Shown here one piece after another: positions 23,747-35,887 of a stretch of 64,000 nt of DNA. The translations under genes were made by a program, and so were the position numbers. The stretch comes from Hymenobacter actinosclerus (GTDB lineage Bacteria; Bacteroidota; Bacteroidia; Cytophagales; Hymenobacteraceae). Positions within the stretch are counted from its first letter, which is position 1. The number at the start of each line of letters is the position of its first letter. Under the pieces are notes generated by a model. The model was not told the DNA's origin. It was given only the letters and a program-made list of their open reading frames with translations, and ran no database searches. The DNA is taken from the NCBI RefSeq assembly GCF_900111515.1, contig NZ_FOHS01000006.1, positions 154,145 to 218,144 of the forward strand, in the 5' to 3' direction.

Positions 23747-25426
23747 TTAATGCTTGTTGGCCAGGAACTTATCGGCGGTGCGCAGGCTGAGGGCCATAAT
23801 AGTGAGGGCCGGATTCACGCTCAGGGCACTGGGAAACACCGAGTTGTCGCAGATGTAGAGGTTGGGCACATCAAAGGCGCGGCCGTCGGGGTCGACTACC
23901 GCCTCATCGGCGCGCTGGCCCATGCGGGCCGTGCCGATAATGTGGGCGTAACGCTCGAAGGCCCAGATGTCTTTGGCGCCGGCGGCTTCCCAAATCTGGC
24001 GCATGGTGCGCTCGGCGTGGCGGTTCATGCGCTGCTCGTTTTCCTGGGCCGTGAAGTGCACGCGGGGCTTACGCACGCCGCGAGCATCCTTTTCGTCGCT
24101 GAGCTCCACGAAGTTATCGGCGTGGGGCAGGCAGTCGCCCAGCACGTTGATGCCGGCAATGTGGTTGTAGTCGCGCATGTAGTCGCGCAGGGGCTGGCCC
24201 CAGAGCTTGCGCTGGCGCACCATCTGGGTGGCGAAGGTCACGGGCATCACGCCGATGCTTTGCAGCAGGTAGCCGCCCACGAAATCGGCGTCTTTGGGCC
24301 GGTGGGTGTCCTCCGAAATCAGCCCGCCCGGAATGCCCTTGTAGGGCCGCACATCCTCGGGAAACGTACCCCAGACCTGCATGCCCACATGAGCCATGAA
24401 GTGCTTGCCCACCTGCCCGCTGTTCAGGGCCAGCTCGTTCAGCAGCAATAGGCGGGGCGTTTCGATGGCGCCGGCGCACAGAAACAAGTGGCGGCAGCGC
24501 TGGCGCACGGTGCGCCCGCCCTGCTCGTATACCACGGCCGTTACCTGGCCGGTAGCGTCGCGCTCAATCTCGGTTACGTAGGCGCCCAGCCGGATTTCGG
24601 CGCCGTACTGCTCGGCCAGGGGCAGAAACGTAACGTCCATGCTGGCCTTGGCGCCGGTGCTGCACCCGGCCTGGCAGAAGCCGCGGTTGGTGCAGGCCTC
24701 GCGCCAGCCCACGCCCTCCTGGTAGTAGCGCGCCGAAAGGGCCGCGTTGGCCGCCGGCGAGGTTTGGATGCCTACCTGGGCACAACCCCGCTGCATAAGC
24801 TGGGCGGCGCCATTGAGCGGCAGCGGGGCCAGCGGGTAGCCCTTGCGGCGGCCGGGGTCCCAGGGGTAGGGCGTGGGGCCCGAAATGCCCAAAAACTGCT
24901 CCAGCTCCTCGTAGTACGGCTCCAGCTCCTCGATGCCAAAAGGCCAGTCGACGCCTTCGCCAAACTCGGTGTGCAGCATTAGGTCGCCGCGGTGGGCGCG
25001 GGGGGTGTAGGCGGTGTAGTGCAGCGTCGAGCCGCCGTAGCCGATGCCGGAGTTGTTCTTGCCGAACGCCACCGGGTTCTTGCCGGCCGACAGCCGCTCA
25101 TCGTTCCAGAACAAAAAGTTCTGGGCTTTCTCGTCGGTGGCGAATTCGGTTTTGGGGTTGTGGCGGGCGCCGGCTTCGAGGGCTACTACGCGGCGGCCGG
25201 CCTGCGCCAGCCGGGCCAGCAGCGGGGCACCGCCCGCGCCGGTGCCAATCACCAGGCAGTCCACCACTTCATCGGGGTCGGGCAGGGGGGCGGGTTGCTC
25301 CAGCGGATTGCGGCTGGGGTCGGCCTGCAACTCGTTTTCCTCCAGTATCTCCCGCAGCAGCGGGTCTTGTATTTCGGGCTGCACGGGCGTTAGCGTGCCT
25401 TCTTCCAGCGTTTCTTCGTCGGGCAT
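23747..25426 (-). CDS. GMC-family oxidoreductase (large subunit, FAD-dependent)
   Basis: A 559-residue flavoprotein. The FAD-binding Rossmann motif is VIGTGAGGAPLLARL (about 60-75) with the acidic end LEAG. The GMC second signature lies near GAIETPRLLLL, and the C-terminal active-site region has AHIIGTARMG and SVNPALTIMAL. It has no signal peptide, but the partner subunit 3 gene lies just upstream, as in membrane-bound gluconate/sorbitol dehydrogenases, where these proteins pass electrons to a cytochrome. No cytochrome c gene is in this cluster. Likely substrate is a sugar, aldonate or polyol. Confidence 0.88.
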   Translation of the reverse strand: MPDEETLEEGTLTPVQPEIQDPLLREILEENELQADPSRNPLEQPAPLPDPDEVVDCLVIGTGAGGAPLLARLAQAGRRVVALEAGARHNPKTEFATDEKAQNFLFWNDERLSAGKNPVAFGKNNSGIGYGGSTLHYTAYTPRAHRGDLMLHTEFGEGVDWPFGIEELEPYYEELEQFLGISGPTPYPWDPGRRKGYPLAPLPLNGAAQLMQRGCAQVGIQTSPAANAALSARYYQEGVGWREACTNRGFCQAGCSTGAKASMDVTFLPLAEQYGAEIRLGAYVTEIERDATGQVTAVVYEQGGRTVRQRCRHLFLCAGAIETPRLLLLNELALNSGQVGKHFMAHVGMQVWGTFPEDVRPYKGIPGGLISEDTHRPKDADFVGGYLLQSIGVMPVTFATQMVRQRKLWGQPLRDYMRDYNHIAGINVLGDCLPHADNFVELSDEKDARGVRKPRVHFTAQENEQRMNRHAERTMRQIWEAAGAKDIWAFERYAHIIGTARMGQRADEAVVDPDGRAFDVPNLYICDNSVFPSALSVNPALTIMALSLRTADKFLANKH

Positions 25427-25429
25427 GAG

Positions 25430-25558
25430 CGGTGAGATGGTGAAGTGGTGAAATGGGGAGTTGACGTTCCAGAGTCATGATGGCGCGAGTTGCGCGGATG
25501 GTGCAATGGGGTAGCGTTGAACGTCAACTCCCCATTTCACCATCTCTCTATTTCACCG
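25430..25558. repeat. GGTGA-octamer palindrome, copy C
   Basis: Inexact arms 25430-25469 and 25519-25558, again made of GGTGAnAT-like units, around a 49-nt centre with GGCGCGAGTTGCGC. It is inside an operon, between the gluconate dehydrogenase subunit 3 and GMC genes. The right arm supplies the stop codon of the subunit 3 gene. Confidence 0.8.
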
Positions 25559-26146
25559 TTCTTCCGGCTCGCGGGGTTCCAGCTCGTTGAGGGCGATGCG
25601 CTGCCAGCCGGGCACGTCGGCCATGCCCACGTAGCCGATTTCCTCCTGGGCCAGCGGGTGGGCGTAGTAGATTTCGGTCAGTTCGGCCAGCATTTCCTCG
25701 AAAAACCTGTCCTGGGGCAGCTGGCGCCAGTTTTCCCCGGGCGCCTCGGCGGCGGCCAGCAGCGCCATAATCTGGTCCTGCCGGGGCGCATCCAGTTCCA
25801 GAAAGGACTGCTGGAACTGGGCCTGCGCTGCCTGATTGATGCCGCCCAGACCGAGGCGGTAGGCTTCGCGGTCGGGCGGCATGGAGTCGTAGCGCCAGCC
25901 GTCGGCGTCGCCCTTCAGCAGCCGCGCATCTACGCCCGGGGCCAGGGCAATGGGCGTTTCGCGGTCGGGCTGCGGGTAGATGCGGGCGGCCACGGCCTGT
26001 AGCAGCCGGTAGGTATCGGCATCGAAAAACTGGGGCTCGTAATCGGTCGGCGCTTCCTGCCGCGCTGCCAGGGCGTCCCGCGTGGCGGGCGTCACGAGGT
26101 CGGTTTCCAGCAGGGCCCGGACGGTGCCTTCGGGGTAGTGGGGCAT
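25553..26146 (-). CDS. Gluconate 2-dehydrogenase subunit 3 family protein
   Basis: A 197-residue protein; I take the ATG at 26144-26146 (MPHYPEGTVRALLE). The family pattern is visible: FFDADTYRLLQAVAARIYPQPDRE (the 'L.a..drliP.d' signature) and, later, RFFEEMLAELTEIYYAHP and GYVGMADVPGW. The small subunit accompanies FAD-dependent GMC dehydrogenases and helps export or assembly. No twin-arginine signal is present, unlike the classical enzyme. The GMC gene follows on the same strand after palindrome C. Confidence 0.88.
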   Translation of the reverse strand: MPHYPEGTVRALLETDLVTPATRDALAARQEAPTDYEPQFFDADTYRLLQAVAARIYPQPDRETPIALAPGVDARLLKGDADGWRYDSMPPDREAYRLGLGGINQAAQAQFQQSFLELDAPRQDQIMALLAAAEAPGENWRQLPQDRFFEEMLAELTEIYYAHPLAQEEIGYVGMADVPGWQRIALNELEPREPEER

Positions 26147-26361
26147 GGGGTGAATGAGTGACTTGGTGAATGCGTGAAGCAATGTTTCGGGGCCTGTCGG
26201 GCGAAAGGCACGGGCAGCTTAAGGGACTACTCAACAAGCAGAGCAAGCAGAGTAAAAGGTAAACAGAGCGGGGAGCGGGTTATGTTTTGAGAAGAGGCAG
26301 GGATTTGCCGGCGCCGCTAGGCCGGCTATACCACCGGAATAGTTAGACCTCCAGGACAGCA

Positions 26362-26408
26362 ACTCACTCATTCACCGACTCACTCATTCACCGACTCACT
26401 CATTCACG
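26362..26408. repeat. Three tandem 16-bp repeats
   Basis: Three copies of ACTCACTCATTCACCG, the last slightly altered, ending at the stop of the SDR gene. A partly complementary stretch (26149-26179) lies just before the start codon of the subunit 3 gene, so the two could form a large hairpin around the 180 bp between them. The 8-bp phase resembles the GGTGA-octamer palindromes. Confidence 0.7.
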
Positions 26409-27404
26409 CTACCCGTCGGTGCTGAGTTTGCCGCCGGTTACCTGCACCAGCGAGCCGGTCATAAACGAGCCATCCTGCGAGGCCAGCAGCACGTAGGCGG
26501 GGGCCAGCTCCTCGGGCTGACCGGGGCGGGCCAGGGCTACCTCGTGGCCGAACTTCTCGATTTCGCTCTTGGGCATGGTACCGGGGATGTTGGGCGTCCA
26601 GACCGGGCCGGGCACCACACAGTTCACCCGGATGCCCCGCTCGCCCAGGCTCAGGGCCAGGCTCTTGGTGAAGGCGTGGATGGCGCCTTTGCTGCTGGCG
26701 TAGTCAATCAGAATCGGGATGCCCGTGAGGCCCACGATGCTGCCGGTGTTGATGATGCAGTCGTGGGCCTGCATGTGCGGCACGGCGGCCTGGGCCATCC
26801 AGATGTAGCCCAGAATATTGGTATCGAAAGTGCGGCGAATCTGCTCCTCGGGAATGTCCTCGAACTTCTCCTGGGCCATCTGGAAGGCGGCGTTGTTCAC
26901 CAGGATGTTCAGGCCGCCCAGCTCGGCGCGGGTGCGGCGCACGGCCTGCTTGCACTGCTCGGGCTGGCGCACATCAAGTTGCAGCAGAATGCACTGGCGG
27001 TTCTGGGCTTCCACGAGGCGCTTAGTTTCCTCGGCGTCCTGGGTGTTTTCGTTGTAGAGCACGGCTACGTGGGCGCCCTCCATGGCAAAAGCCACGGCCA
27101 CGGCCCGCCCGATGCCCGAGTCGGCCCCGGTTACCAATGCCACTTTATCCTGGAGCTTGCCGGCGGGCCGGTAGGTGCTGAAGGCCATGCCTGGCTGCAA
27201 CTCCATATCGGCCTGCCTGGCCGGGTAGGGCAGCTTCTGGGCGTGCTTTTTCATGTCTTTGGCCGTGGGGCGCTCCACTGGCTCGGGCGCTTTGCCGGCA
27301 TTTTTAGCGGCCTTTTTGGCGGCGGGGGTAGCGGCCGTGTCGCCCGCGGGCTGGGCGGCGGGTTTCGGGGCGTCGGCGGGGGTGGGGTTCTTTTTGGTAG
27401 CCAT
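26409..27404 (-). CDS. SDR-family oxidoreductase with Lys/Ala/Pro-rich N-terminus
   Basis: A 331-residue protein. The first 45 residues are a low-complexity Ala/Lys/Pro tail; the rest is a classical short-chain dehydrogenase of the YghA/general-stress type: VALVTGADSGIGRA (NAD(P) binding, TGxxxGIG), NNAA (NILVNNAAF), catalytic Ser in INTGSIVG, YASSKGAI (YxxxK), and the PGPVWTPNIPGTM loop. It reduces or oxidises an unknown carbonyl/alcohol. It is first in the minus-strand group with subunit 3, GMC and GH1. Confidence 0.9.
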   Translation of the reverse strand: MATKKNPTPADAPKPAAQPAGDTAATPAAKKAAKNAGKAPEPVERPTAKDMKKHAQKLPYPARQADMELQPGMAFSTYRPAGKLQDKVALVTGADSGIGRAVAVAFAMEGAHVAVLYNENTQDAEETKRLVEAQNRQCILLQLDVRQPEQCKQAVRRTRAELGGLNILVNNAAFQMAQEKFEDIPEEQIRRTFDTNILGYIWMAQAAVPHMQAHDCIINTGSIVGLTGIPILIDYASSKGAIHAFTKSLALSLGERGIRVNCVVPGPVWTPNIPGTMPKSEIEKFGHEVALARPGQPEELAPAYVLLASQDGSFMTGSLVQVTGGKLSTDG

Positions 27405-27560
27405 AGTTGGGTCGAAGCAAAGAATAGCGTGGACTAAGGCTTACGCGAAACCGGGAATGGCGTTGGCAAAGCCCGCGCACGATAACGCCTGGCGGGCCGC
27501 CACAATCAGCAAGCCAGACGGCGGCAGTCAGTTCGTAAACTTCAATGGCCTGCCGAATGC

Positions 27561-28358
27561 CTAGCGCGGCCTCTGGGCCACCAGCTTCACCAGCCGCAGC
27601 TGTTCCTTGGTGAAATCGGCCGTGCCGATGGGTTCTTCGTAGCGCACAATCCGCAGGCCAGCCGCCCGGTAAAGCGTGGGCAGCTCATCGGTTTCAAAGA
27701 ATACCCGGTAGTCACCGCCCACCACCTGAAGGCGCTGGGTGGCATCCATGTGGAAGGCTTCGAGCACGACCAGGCCGCCGGGCCTGAGGGCCCGCATCAC
27801 CCGGTCGGCGTAGTCGCGGCCCCCGGCGTAGCTGAGCACAATCAGGTCCCATTTGCTGGTGCCCCAATCGTAGGTGACCATGTCGTGCACCTCGGTGATA
27901 AGCGGCACACCCAGCGCGTGGGCGCGTTTTTGGGCGTAGGCCAGGGCCTTTTCGGCAATGTCGACGCCCGTTACCTGCCAGCCCTGCCGGGCCAGGTAAA
28001 TGGCGTTGCGGCCTTCACCCATATCGGCATCGAGGGCCGTGCCGGGCTTAAGGCCGCGCACCGTTTCCACGAGCAGGGCGTTGGGCTGCTCGTTCAGCAC
28101 CCGGGCCCGGGCCACCGAGTCGGTGAGGATGAAATTCCAGCGCTGACGCGTGCGCTCGGCCATCTGGCGGTCGTAGTCGGCCCGCTGGGCGGCCGTGGCG
28201 TTGGCGGGCAGCACCGGGTCGGGGCCGAGGCCGGGTATCGGGGGCAGGTTGCGCTTAGCGGGTGCGGGCTGCTGGGCCCGGGCCGGCCGCACCGTCAGCA
28301 GGAGCGTAAAAGTGGCCAGCAACGCAACCGTAACCGCAGACAGCAAGGGCTTTTTCAT
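27561..28358 (-). CDS. SAM-dependent methyltransferase-like protein with signal peptide
   Basis: A 265-residue protein; I take the ATG at 28356-28358, which opens a strong signal sequence (MKKPLLSAVTVALLATFTLLL to ARAQ). The mature part has a linker (PIPGLGPDPVLP) and a class I methyltransferase fold: motif I ALDADMGEGRNA, then GVDIAEKAL, DLIVLSYAG and LRPGGLVVLEAF. The methyl donor is cytosolic, so a secreted methyltransferase is unusual. Either the enzyme is anchored facing the cytosol, or the fold is used for something else. Downstream on the minus strand the next gene starts at 27404. Confidence 0.75.
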   Translation of the reverse strand: MKKPLLSAVTVALLATFTLLLTVRPARAQQPAPAKRNLPPIPGLGPDPVLPANATAAQRADYDRQMAERTRQRWNFILTDSVARARVLNEQPNALLVETVRGLKPGTALDADMGEGRNAIYLARQGWQVTGVDIAEKALAYAQKRAHALGVPLITEVHDMVTYDWGTSKWDLIVLSYAGGRDYADRVMRALRPGGLVVLEAFHMDATQRLQVVGGDYRVFFETDELPTLYRAAGLRIVRYEEPIGTADFTKEQLRLVKLVAQRPR

Positions 28359-28573
28359 GGCGGATAGAAAGCAGGCGTAAACAGTGCCCACCGGGTAAGC
28401 CGAGCCGCAGCCGGAGCGCCTGGTATACAAGAGCCCGGGCCTCAGAATCACGCAGTCGGGCAAAGCGCACTATTTTAAATATACCATATAATTTACTAAC
28501 AATCAGTGCTTTGTTTGGGGAAGGCATGGCCTGCCTGGTCCGGCTCAACGTGCAAGCCGGCTGCCCGGCAATG

Positions 28574-29686
28574 CTACCGCACAACCACTTCCACCCGGCG
28601 GTTGCGGGGGCGCAGCGCGGGGTTGCGGTTGTCGGCCACCGGGTAGGCGCCGCCGTAGCCCACGGCCGTCAGGCGCAACGAGTCGATACCCTGCTGCACG
28701 AGGTAGCGGCGCACCACCCGGGCCCGCTGCTGCGACAACAGCCGGTTGCGGGCCGCGTCGCCCACGTTGTCGGTGTGGCCGGCTATTTCGAGGCGCAGGG
28801 CGGGCTGCCGGCGCAGGGTCTGGGCCAGCTCATCGAGCACGGGCCGCGAGGCGGGCAGCAAATCGGCGGTGCTCTGGCTGAAATACAGGTTGGGCAGCGC
28901 CAGGACCGCGCCTTTGGCCAGACTGCCCAGCTCCGTCAGCGCCGGCCGGGCCTTAATGGGCACTGGCTTTGGAAGTGGCGGCCGGGCCGCCGGCTTCGTT
29001 GGCACGACGGCTGCCGGCCGGGGCGCGAGTTTGGGACGGGGCCGATACCCGATTACCAGGGCTGCTTTAACAGGGGTGGTTTTAACGCCCGCCATTCGGG
29101 CGGCCAGAAAAGCGGCCGAGTCGGCGGCGTTGGCCAGCTTCATCCGCACGGGCCGCGCCGACCAGAGGTAGCGCATCGGGACGGGCTGGACGATGGATTG
29201 ACCACCGAAAAAATCGGCCAGCGAGGCATCGGGGCGCTGCCAGGCCAGCAGCAGCCGCGAATCTAGCGCGTTCTGGTAGTATTCCACGCGCAGGGCATAG
29301 CGCTGGCCGGCCTCCAGCCGCACCTTGGCCTGGCCGTTGGTGAAATACTGATCCTTCCACGACTCAAACAGCAGCCGGCCGCCCAGCCACACCCGCACGC
29401 CGTCGTCCACGGTCAGGTGCAGAATGTACTGGCCCGTTACGGGCGCTTCCAGAAAGCCCGTCCAGCGTGCCGAAAAGTGCTCGGCCGGCACGCCGGGGGC
29501 GGGGGCGCGCTTTTTCCACTCGAAATCCAGCTGGTTGTCGATGCGCGTGAGGACGGGCTGCTCGAAGTTCTGCCCGCGGTAATAAGTGCCCGTCAGCCCG
29601 CGCGGGGTCAGGGTCTGGGCGTGGCTGGCGAGTGAGTTTGTCAGCAGTAGGCCCGCAGCCCAGGCTAGGGTGGATAGTTGGGGCAT
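28574..29686 (-). CDS. PA14 - OmpA-like cell-envelope protein
   Basis: A 370-residue secreted protein starting at MPQLSTLAWA (ATG 29684-29686), chosen for its signal peptide ending SHAQ. A PA14 domain follows (about 30-150: GLTGTYYRGQNF, VDDGVRVWLGG, YALRVEYYQN, LLAWQRPD), then a Pro/Lys-rich linker (about 200-240), and a C-terminal OmpA domain (about 255-370: LYFSQSTADLLPAS, EIAGHTDNVG, RAxxVxxYL, NRRVEVVV) that binds peptidoglycan. It probably ties a sugar-binding module to the cell wall. Confidence 0.88.
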   Translation of the reverse strand: MPQLSTLAWAAGLLLTNSLASHAQTLTPRGLTGTYYRGQNFEQPVLTRIDNQLDFEWKKRAPAPGVPAEHFSARWTGFLEAPVTGQYILHLTVDDGVRVWLGGRLLFESWKDQYFTNGQAKVRLEAGQRYALRVEYYQNALDSRLLLAWQRPDASLADFFGGQSIVQPVPMRYLWSARPVRMKLANAADSAAFLAARMAGVKTTPVKAALVIGYRPRPKLAPRPAAVVPTKPAARPPLPKPVPIKARPALTELGSLAKGAVLALPNLYFSQSTADLLPASRPVLDELAQTLRRQPALRLEIAGHTDNVGDAARNRLLSQQRARVVRRYLVQQGIDSLRLTAVGYGGAYPVADNRNPALRPRNRRVEVVVR

Positions 29687-29835
29687 AGCGGATGGATGAA
29701 ATAAAATACGGTCAAAAGATAAGAAAGCCGGTGCTGGCAGGCAAGCCGCGGCCGGCTTTTTCGGGCGGGCCGGTTGACGCGGGGGCCGGGCGCCGGCGGC
29801 TCGGGCGGCAAACCGGGCGGCTAAGCGTTGCGGGC

Positions 29836-29866
29836 TTGGCATTGCGGGCATTCGGTTCTATCTTCG
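29836..29866 (+). promoter_or_regulatory. Promoter of the metH leader
   Basis: TTG (29836-29838), 20 bp spacer, TATCTTCG (29859-29866): this fits the Bacteroidota -33/-7 pattern with one mismatch. It predicts a start near 29872, just before the riboswitch. Confidence 0.6.
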
Positions 29867-29874
29867 CCCCGTTA

Positions 29875-29983
29875 CTTATCCAGAAAGACCGAGGGATTGG
29901 GCCCGACGACGTCTTAGCAACCTGCCATCAAACAAGGTGCTAACTCCCTTTTCGGGCCTTTCTGCGGTCTGGAAGAAGATAAG
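29875..29983 (+). ncRNA. SAM riboswitch (S-box type, SAM-I clan)
   Basis: The S-box hallmarks occur in order: CTTATC at the 5' P1 strand, GAGGGATTGGGCCCGACGA, GCAACC, AAGGTGC, AACTCCC, and the closing GGTCTGGAAGAAGATAAG. P1 pairs 29875-29880 with 29978-29983, and GACC (29887-29890) with GGTC (29966-29969). This class binds S-adenosylmethionine and lowers expression of methionine genes, which fits metH starting at 30054. Confidence 0.92.
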
Positions 29984-30053
29984 TGCGGAACCGGCCTCGT
30001 GCCCGGCTCTTTCTGGATAGGCTTTTTAACGCCGATTTTCCAGACCAGCCCTT
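29984..30053 (+). promoter_or_regulatory. Possible riboswitch expression platform and leader
   Basis: Two segments here can compete with P1. 30009-30019 is perfectly complementary to 29877-29887 (11 bp), and CCAGACC at 30040-30046 to GGTCTGG at 29966-29972. The first is followed by a run of five T. No terminator hairpin is obvious. SAM binding could thus be read out by alternative pairing near the start codon. Confidence 0.4.
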
Positions 30054-33882
<3,829 letters not shown>

Positions 33883-33893
<11 letters not shown>

Positions 33894-33980
33894 AGCCCTG
33901 GGCTACGGAGCGCTTCGCCCAACCCTATTTTTCCTTTCGCCTCCTAAACCCGCTGACTAGCCCAGGGCTTTAGCCCTGGG
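33883..33980. repeat. REPIN-like pair of hairpins between metH and metF
   Basis: Two 20-nt hairpins, CCCAGGGCTnnAGCCCTGGG, at 33883-33902 and 33961-33980. Their flanks show that they stand in inverted orientation (GGGCTAC after the first, GACTAGCCC before the second). The first overlaps the end of metH and provides its TGA stop (33891-33893). The second ends 17 bp before the metF start. Confidence 0.85.
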
Positions 33981-33997
33981 TTGCGTGGGCAAGCACA

Positions 33998-34954
33998 ATG
34001 AAAGTAACCGAACACCTGTCCCGCGCCGAAGGCAAAACGCTGTTTTCCTTCGAGGTGCTGCCGCCCAAAAAGGGCGAGAACATCCAGACGCTGTTTTCTA
34101 ATATCGAGCCGCTGCTGGAGTTCAAGCCGCCGTTTATCGACGTCACGTATCACCGCGAGGAGTACGTGTACCGCCAGCACCCCAACGGCCTGCTCGAAAA
34201 GAAAACCGTGCGCCGTCGGCCCGGTACGGTGGGCATTTGCGCGGCCATCAAAAACCGGTTTGACGTCGATACCGTGCCCCACCTGATTTGCGGGGGCTTC
34301 TCGAAGGAGGAAACCGAAAACGCCCTCATCGACCTGCACTTTCTGGGTATTGATAACGTGCTGGCATTGCGTGGCGACCCCATTAAAAGCGAGGGCCGCT
34401 TCGTGCCCGAGCCCGACGGCCATAGCTATGCCTGCGACCTGATTGGGCAGATTTCCGACCTCAACAAGGGCGAGTACCTCGACCAGGAGCAGGACGATAC
34501 CTGGGCCACCGGCTTCTGCATCGGCACGGCCGGCTACCCCGAAAAGCACTTCGAGTCGCCCAACTACGGGGCCGATTTGCGCTACCTCAAGCACAAAGTC
34601 GACCGCGGGGCCGAGTACATCGTGACCCAGATGTTCTTCGACAACGAGCAGTTTTTTGCCTTCGAGCGGCGCTGCCGCCAGGCCGGCATCACGGTGCCCA
34701 TCATCCCTGGCCTCAAGCCCCTCACCACCAAAAGCCAGCTCACCATGCTGCCGCGCTCCTTCTACCTCAACCTGCCCGAGGAGCTGGCCGACGCCGTGCA
34801 CCTGGCTCCCGACAACGCCGCCGCCCGCCAGATCGGCCTCGAATGGTGCATCAACCAGAGCCGCGAGCTGATGGCCCACGGCGTGCCCTGCCTGCACTAC
34901 TACAGCATGGGCAAGTCCGACAGCATCCGCCAGGTAGCAGCGGCGCTTTTTTGA
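33998..34954 (+). CDS. metF: Methylenetetrahydrofolate reductase
   Basis: A 318-residue full-length MetF that makes methyltetrahydrofolate, the methyl donor for MetH. Features: catalytic Glu in FSFEVLPPKKGE at the N-terminus, YHRE, VGICAAI, LALRGDP with the Gly-Asp-Pro loop, DLKYLKHKVDRGAEYIVTQMFFDN-like strand (Gln-Met-Phe-Phe-Asp), PIIPGLKPL, and the HFYSMGKS-like end (CLHYYSMGK). It sits 104 bp after metH, past the REPIN-like repeat, and is probably co-transcribed under the SAM riboswitch. Confidence 0.97.
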   Translation: MKVTEHLSRAEGKTLFSFEVLPPKKGENIQTLFSNIEPLLEFKPPFIDVTYHREEYVYRQHPNGLLEKKTVRRRPGTVGICAAIKNRFDVDTVPHLICGGFSKEETENALIDLHFLGIDNVLALRGDPIKSEGRFVPEPDGHSYACDLIGQISDLNKGEYLDQEQDDTWATGFCIGTAGYPEKHFESPNYGADLRYLKHKVDRGAEYIVTQMFFDNEQFFAFERRCRQAGITVPIIPGLKPLTTKSQLTMLPRSFYLNLPEELADAVHLAPDNAAARQIGLEWCINQSRELMAHGVPCLHYYSMGKSDSIRQVAAALF

Positions 34955-34988
34955 GTGATGAGGTGGTGAGATGGTGAAATTATAAGAG

Positions 34989-35089
34989 GAACGTCATTCA
35001 GAGCGAAGCGAAGAATCTCGCGTGGATTCGTTGAGCTACTACCACAATATCAGCCCGCGAGATTCTTCGCTTCGCTCTGAATGACGTTC
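34989..35089. repeat. Long palindrome, GAGCG-AGCGAAG family, copy 3, nested in octamer arms (copy D)
   Basis: Perfect 34-bp arms (34989-35022 and 35056-35089) around a 33-nt loop. Sequences of the GGTGA-octamer type flank it: GGTGGTGAGATGGTGAAAT ends at 34980, and the complementary type runs 35121-35156 up to the next start codon. It looks like one repeat family inside another. Confidence 0.85.
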
Positions 35090-35157
35090 TTTATACTTGC
35101 TGTCGGCAAGGCCGCCGGAACGTCAACTCACCAACTCACCACTCACCATTTCACCGC

Positions 35158-35619
35158 ATGCTCGACGACCTGTTCCAACGCCTGCGCGAGGCCACGGCGC
35201 CGGCCGAAATTGAGACGCTGCAGGATGGCATCTGGCAAATCTGGCTCACGGCCGGCCACCCGCTGCTCGACAAGCGGCTCGAAACCGGCATTCGGGCCCT
35301 CTCGGCCGGCGACTATGGGCTGGCTATTGAGGAGTTCACCTTCCTGACCGAAACGGCCCCCGACTATGCCGAGGGCTGGAACAAGCGGGCCACGGCCTAC
35401 TTTCTGCGGGGCGAGTACAAAGCCGCCCTGCACGACGTGAGCGAAACCCTGCGCCGCGAGCCGCGCCACTTCGGGGCGCTTTCGGGCCAGAGCCTGATGC
35501 TGCGTGCCCTTGGCGACCCCCGCGGCACGCTGCGCGTGCTGCAGCGCATCGAGCAGCTTTGCCCCGCCTGGCCCGGTTTGCAGGCCCAGCTACGCACGCT
35601 CCGCGAGGAGCTGGAGTAG
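35158..35619 (+). CDS. TPR-repeat protein
   Basis: A 153-residue soluble protein with at least two tetratricopeptide repeats (about 45-115): GIRALSAGDYGLAIEEF, DYAEGWNKRATAYFLRGEYKAALHD, and RHFGALSGQSLMLRALGDPRGTLRVLQ. Such units mediate protein-protein contacts. The N-terminal 40 residues are helical with no obvious family. Its start codon is directly preceded by the right arm of the octamer palindrome, so translation initiation may be influenced by that structure. The partner is unknown. Confidence 0.85.
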   Translation: MLDDLFQRLREATAPAEIETLQDGIWQIWLTAGHPLLDKRLETGIRALSAGDYGLAIEEFTFLTETAPDYAEGWNKRATAYFLRGEYKAALHDVSETLRREPRHFGALSGQSLMLRALGDPRGTLRVLQRIEQLCPAWPGLQAQLRTLREELE

Positions 35620-35887
35620 GGTAGCGCTTATTGTACTGGGTAAAGAAGATTCTGGCTAAAACCAGCCGGGGTATGCCGGGCTGCCCCAGCCAAAGGATAG
35701 GCGCTTATTTGGATGTTATGCTGCTTTTTTAGTACTCGGCCCGTATTTACGGCTCGCCATGGAATGTAAGGCAGTTTGTAGGCCGATTTGTACTAAGGAA
35801 ATGTTTTTCTTTGTGGTGATGGTTGGCGGGCCTTGCTGGTGAGGCTGTTTTGGCGCCTGCCTTTTCGCCCTGCCCAGTACTTTTGCT

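Noticed and set aside
26362..26408. CRISPR array
   Set aside because: The 16-bp units are head to tail without spacers, and no cas gene is present.
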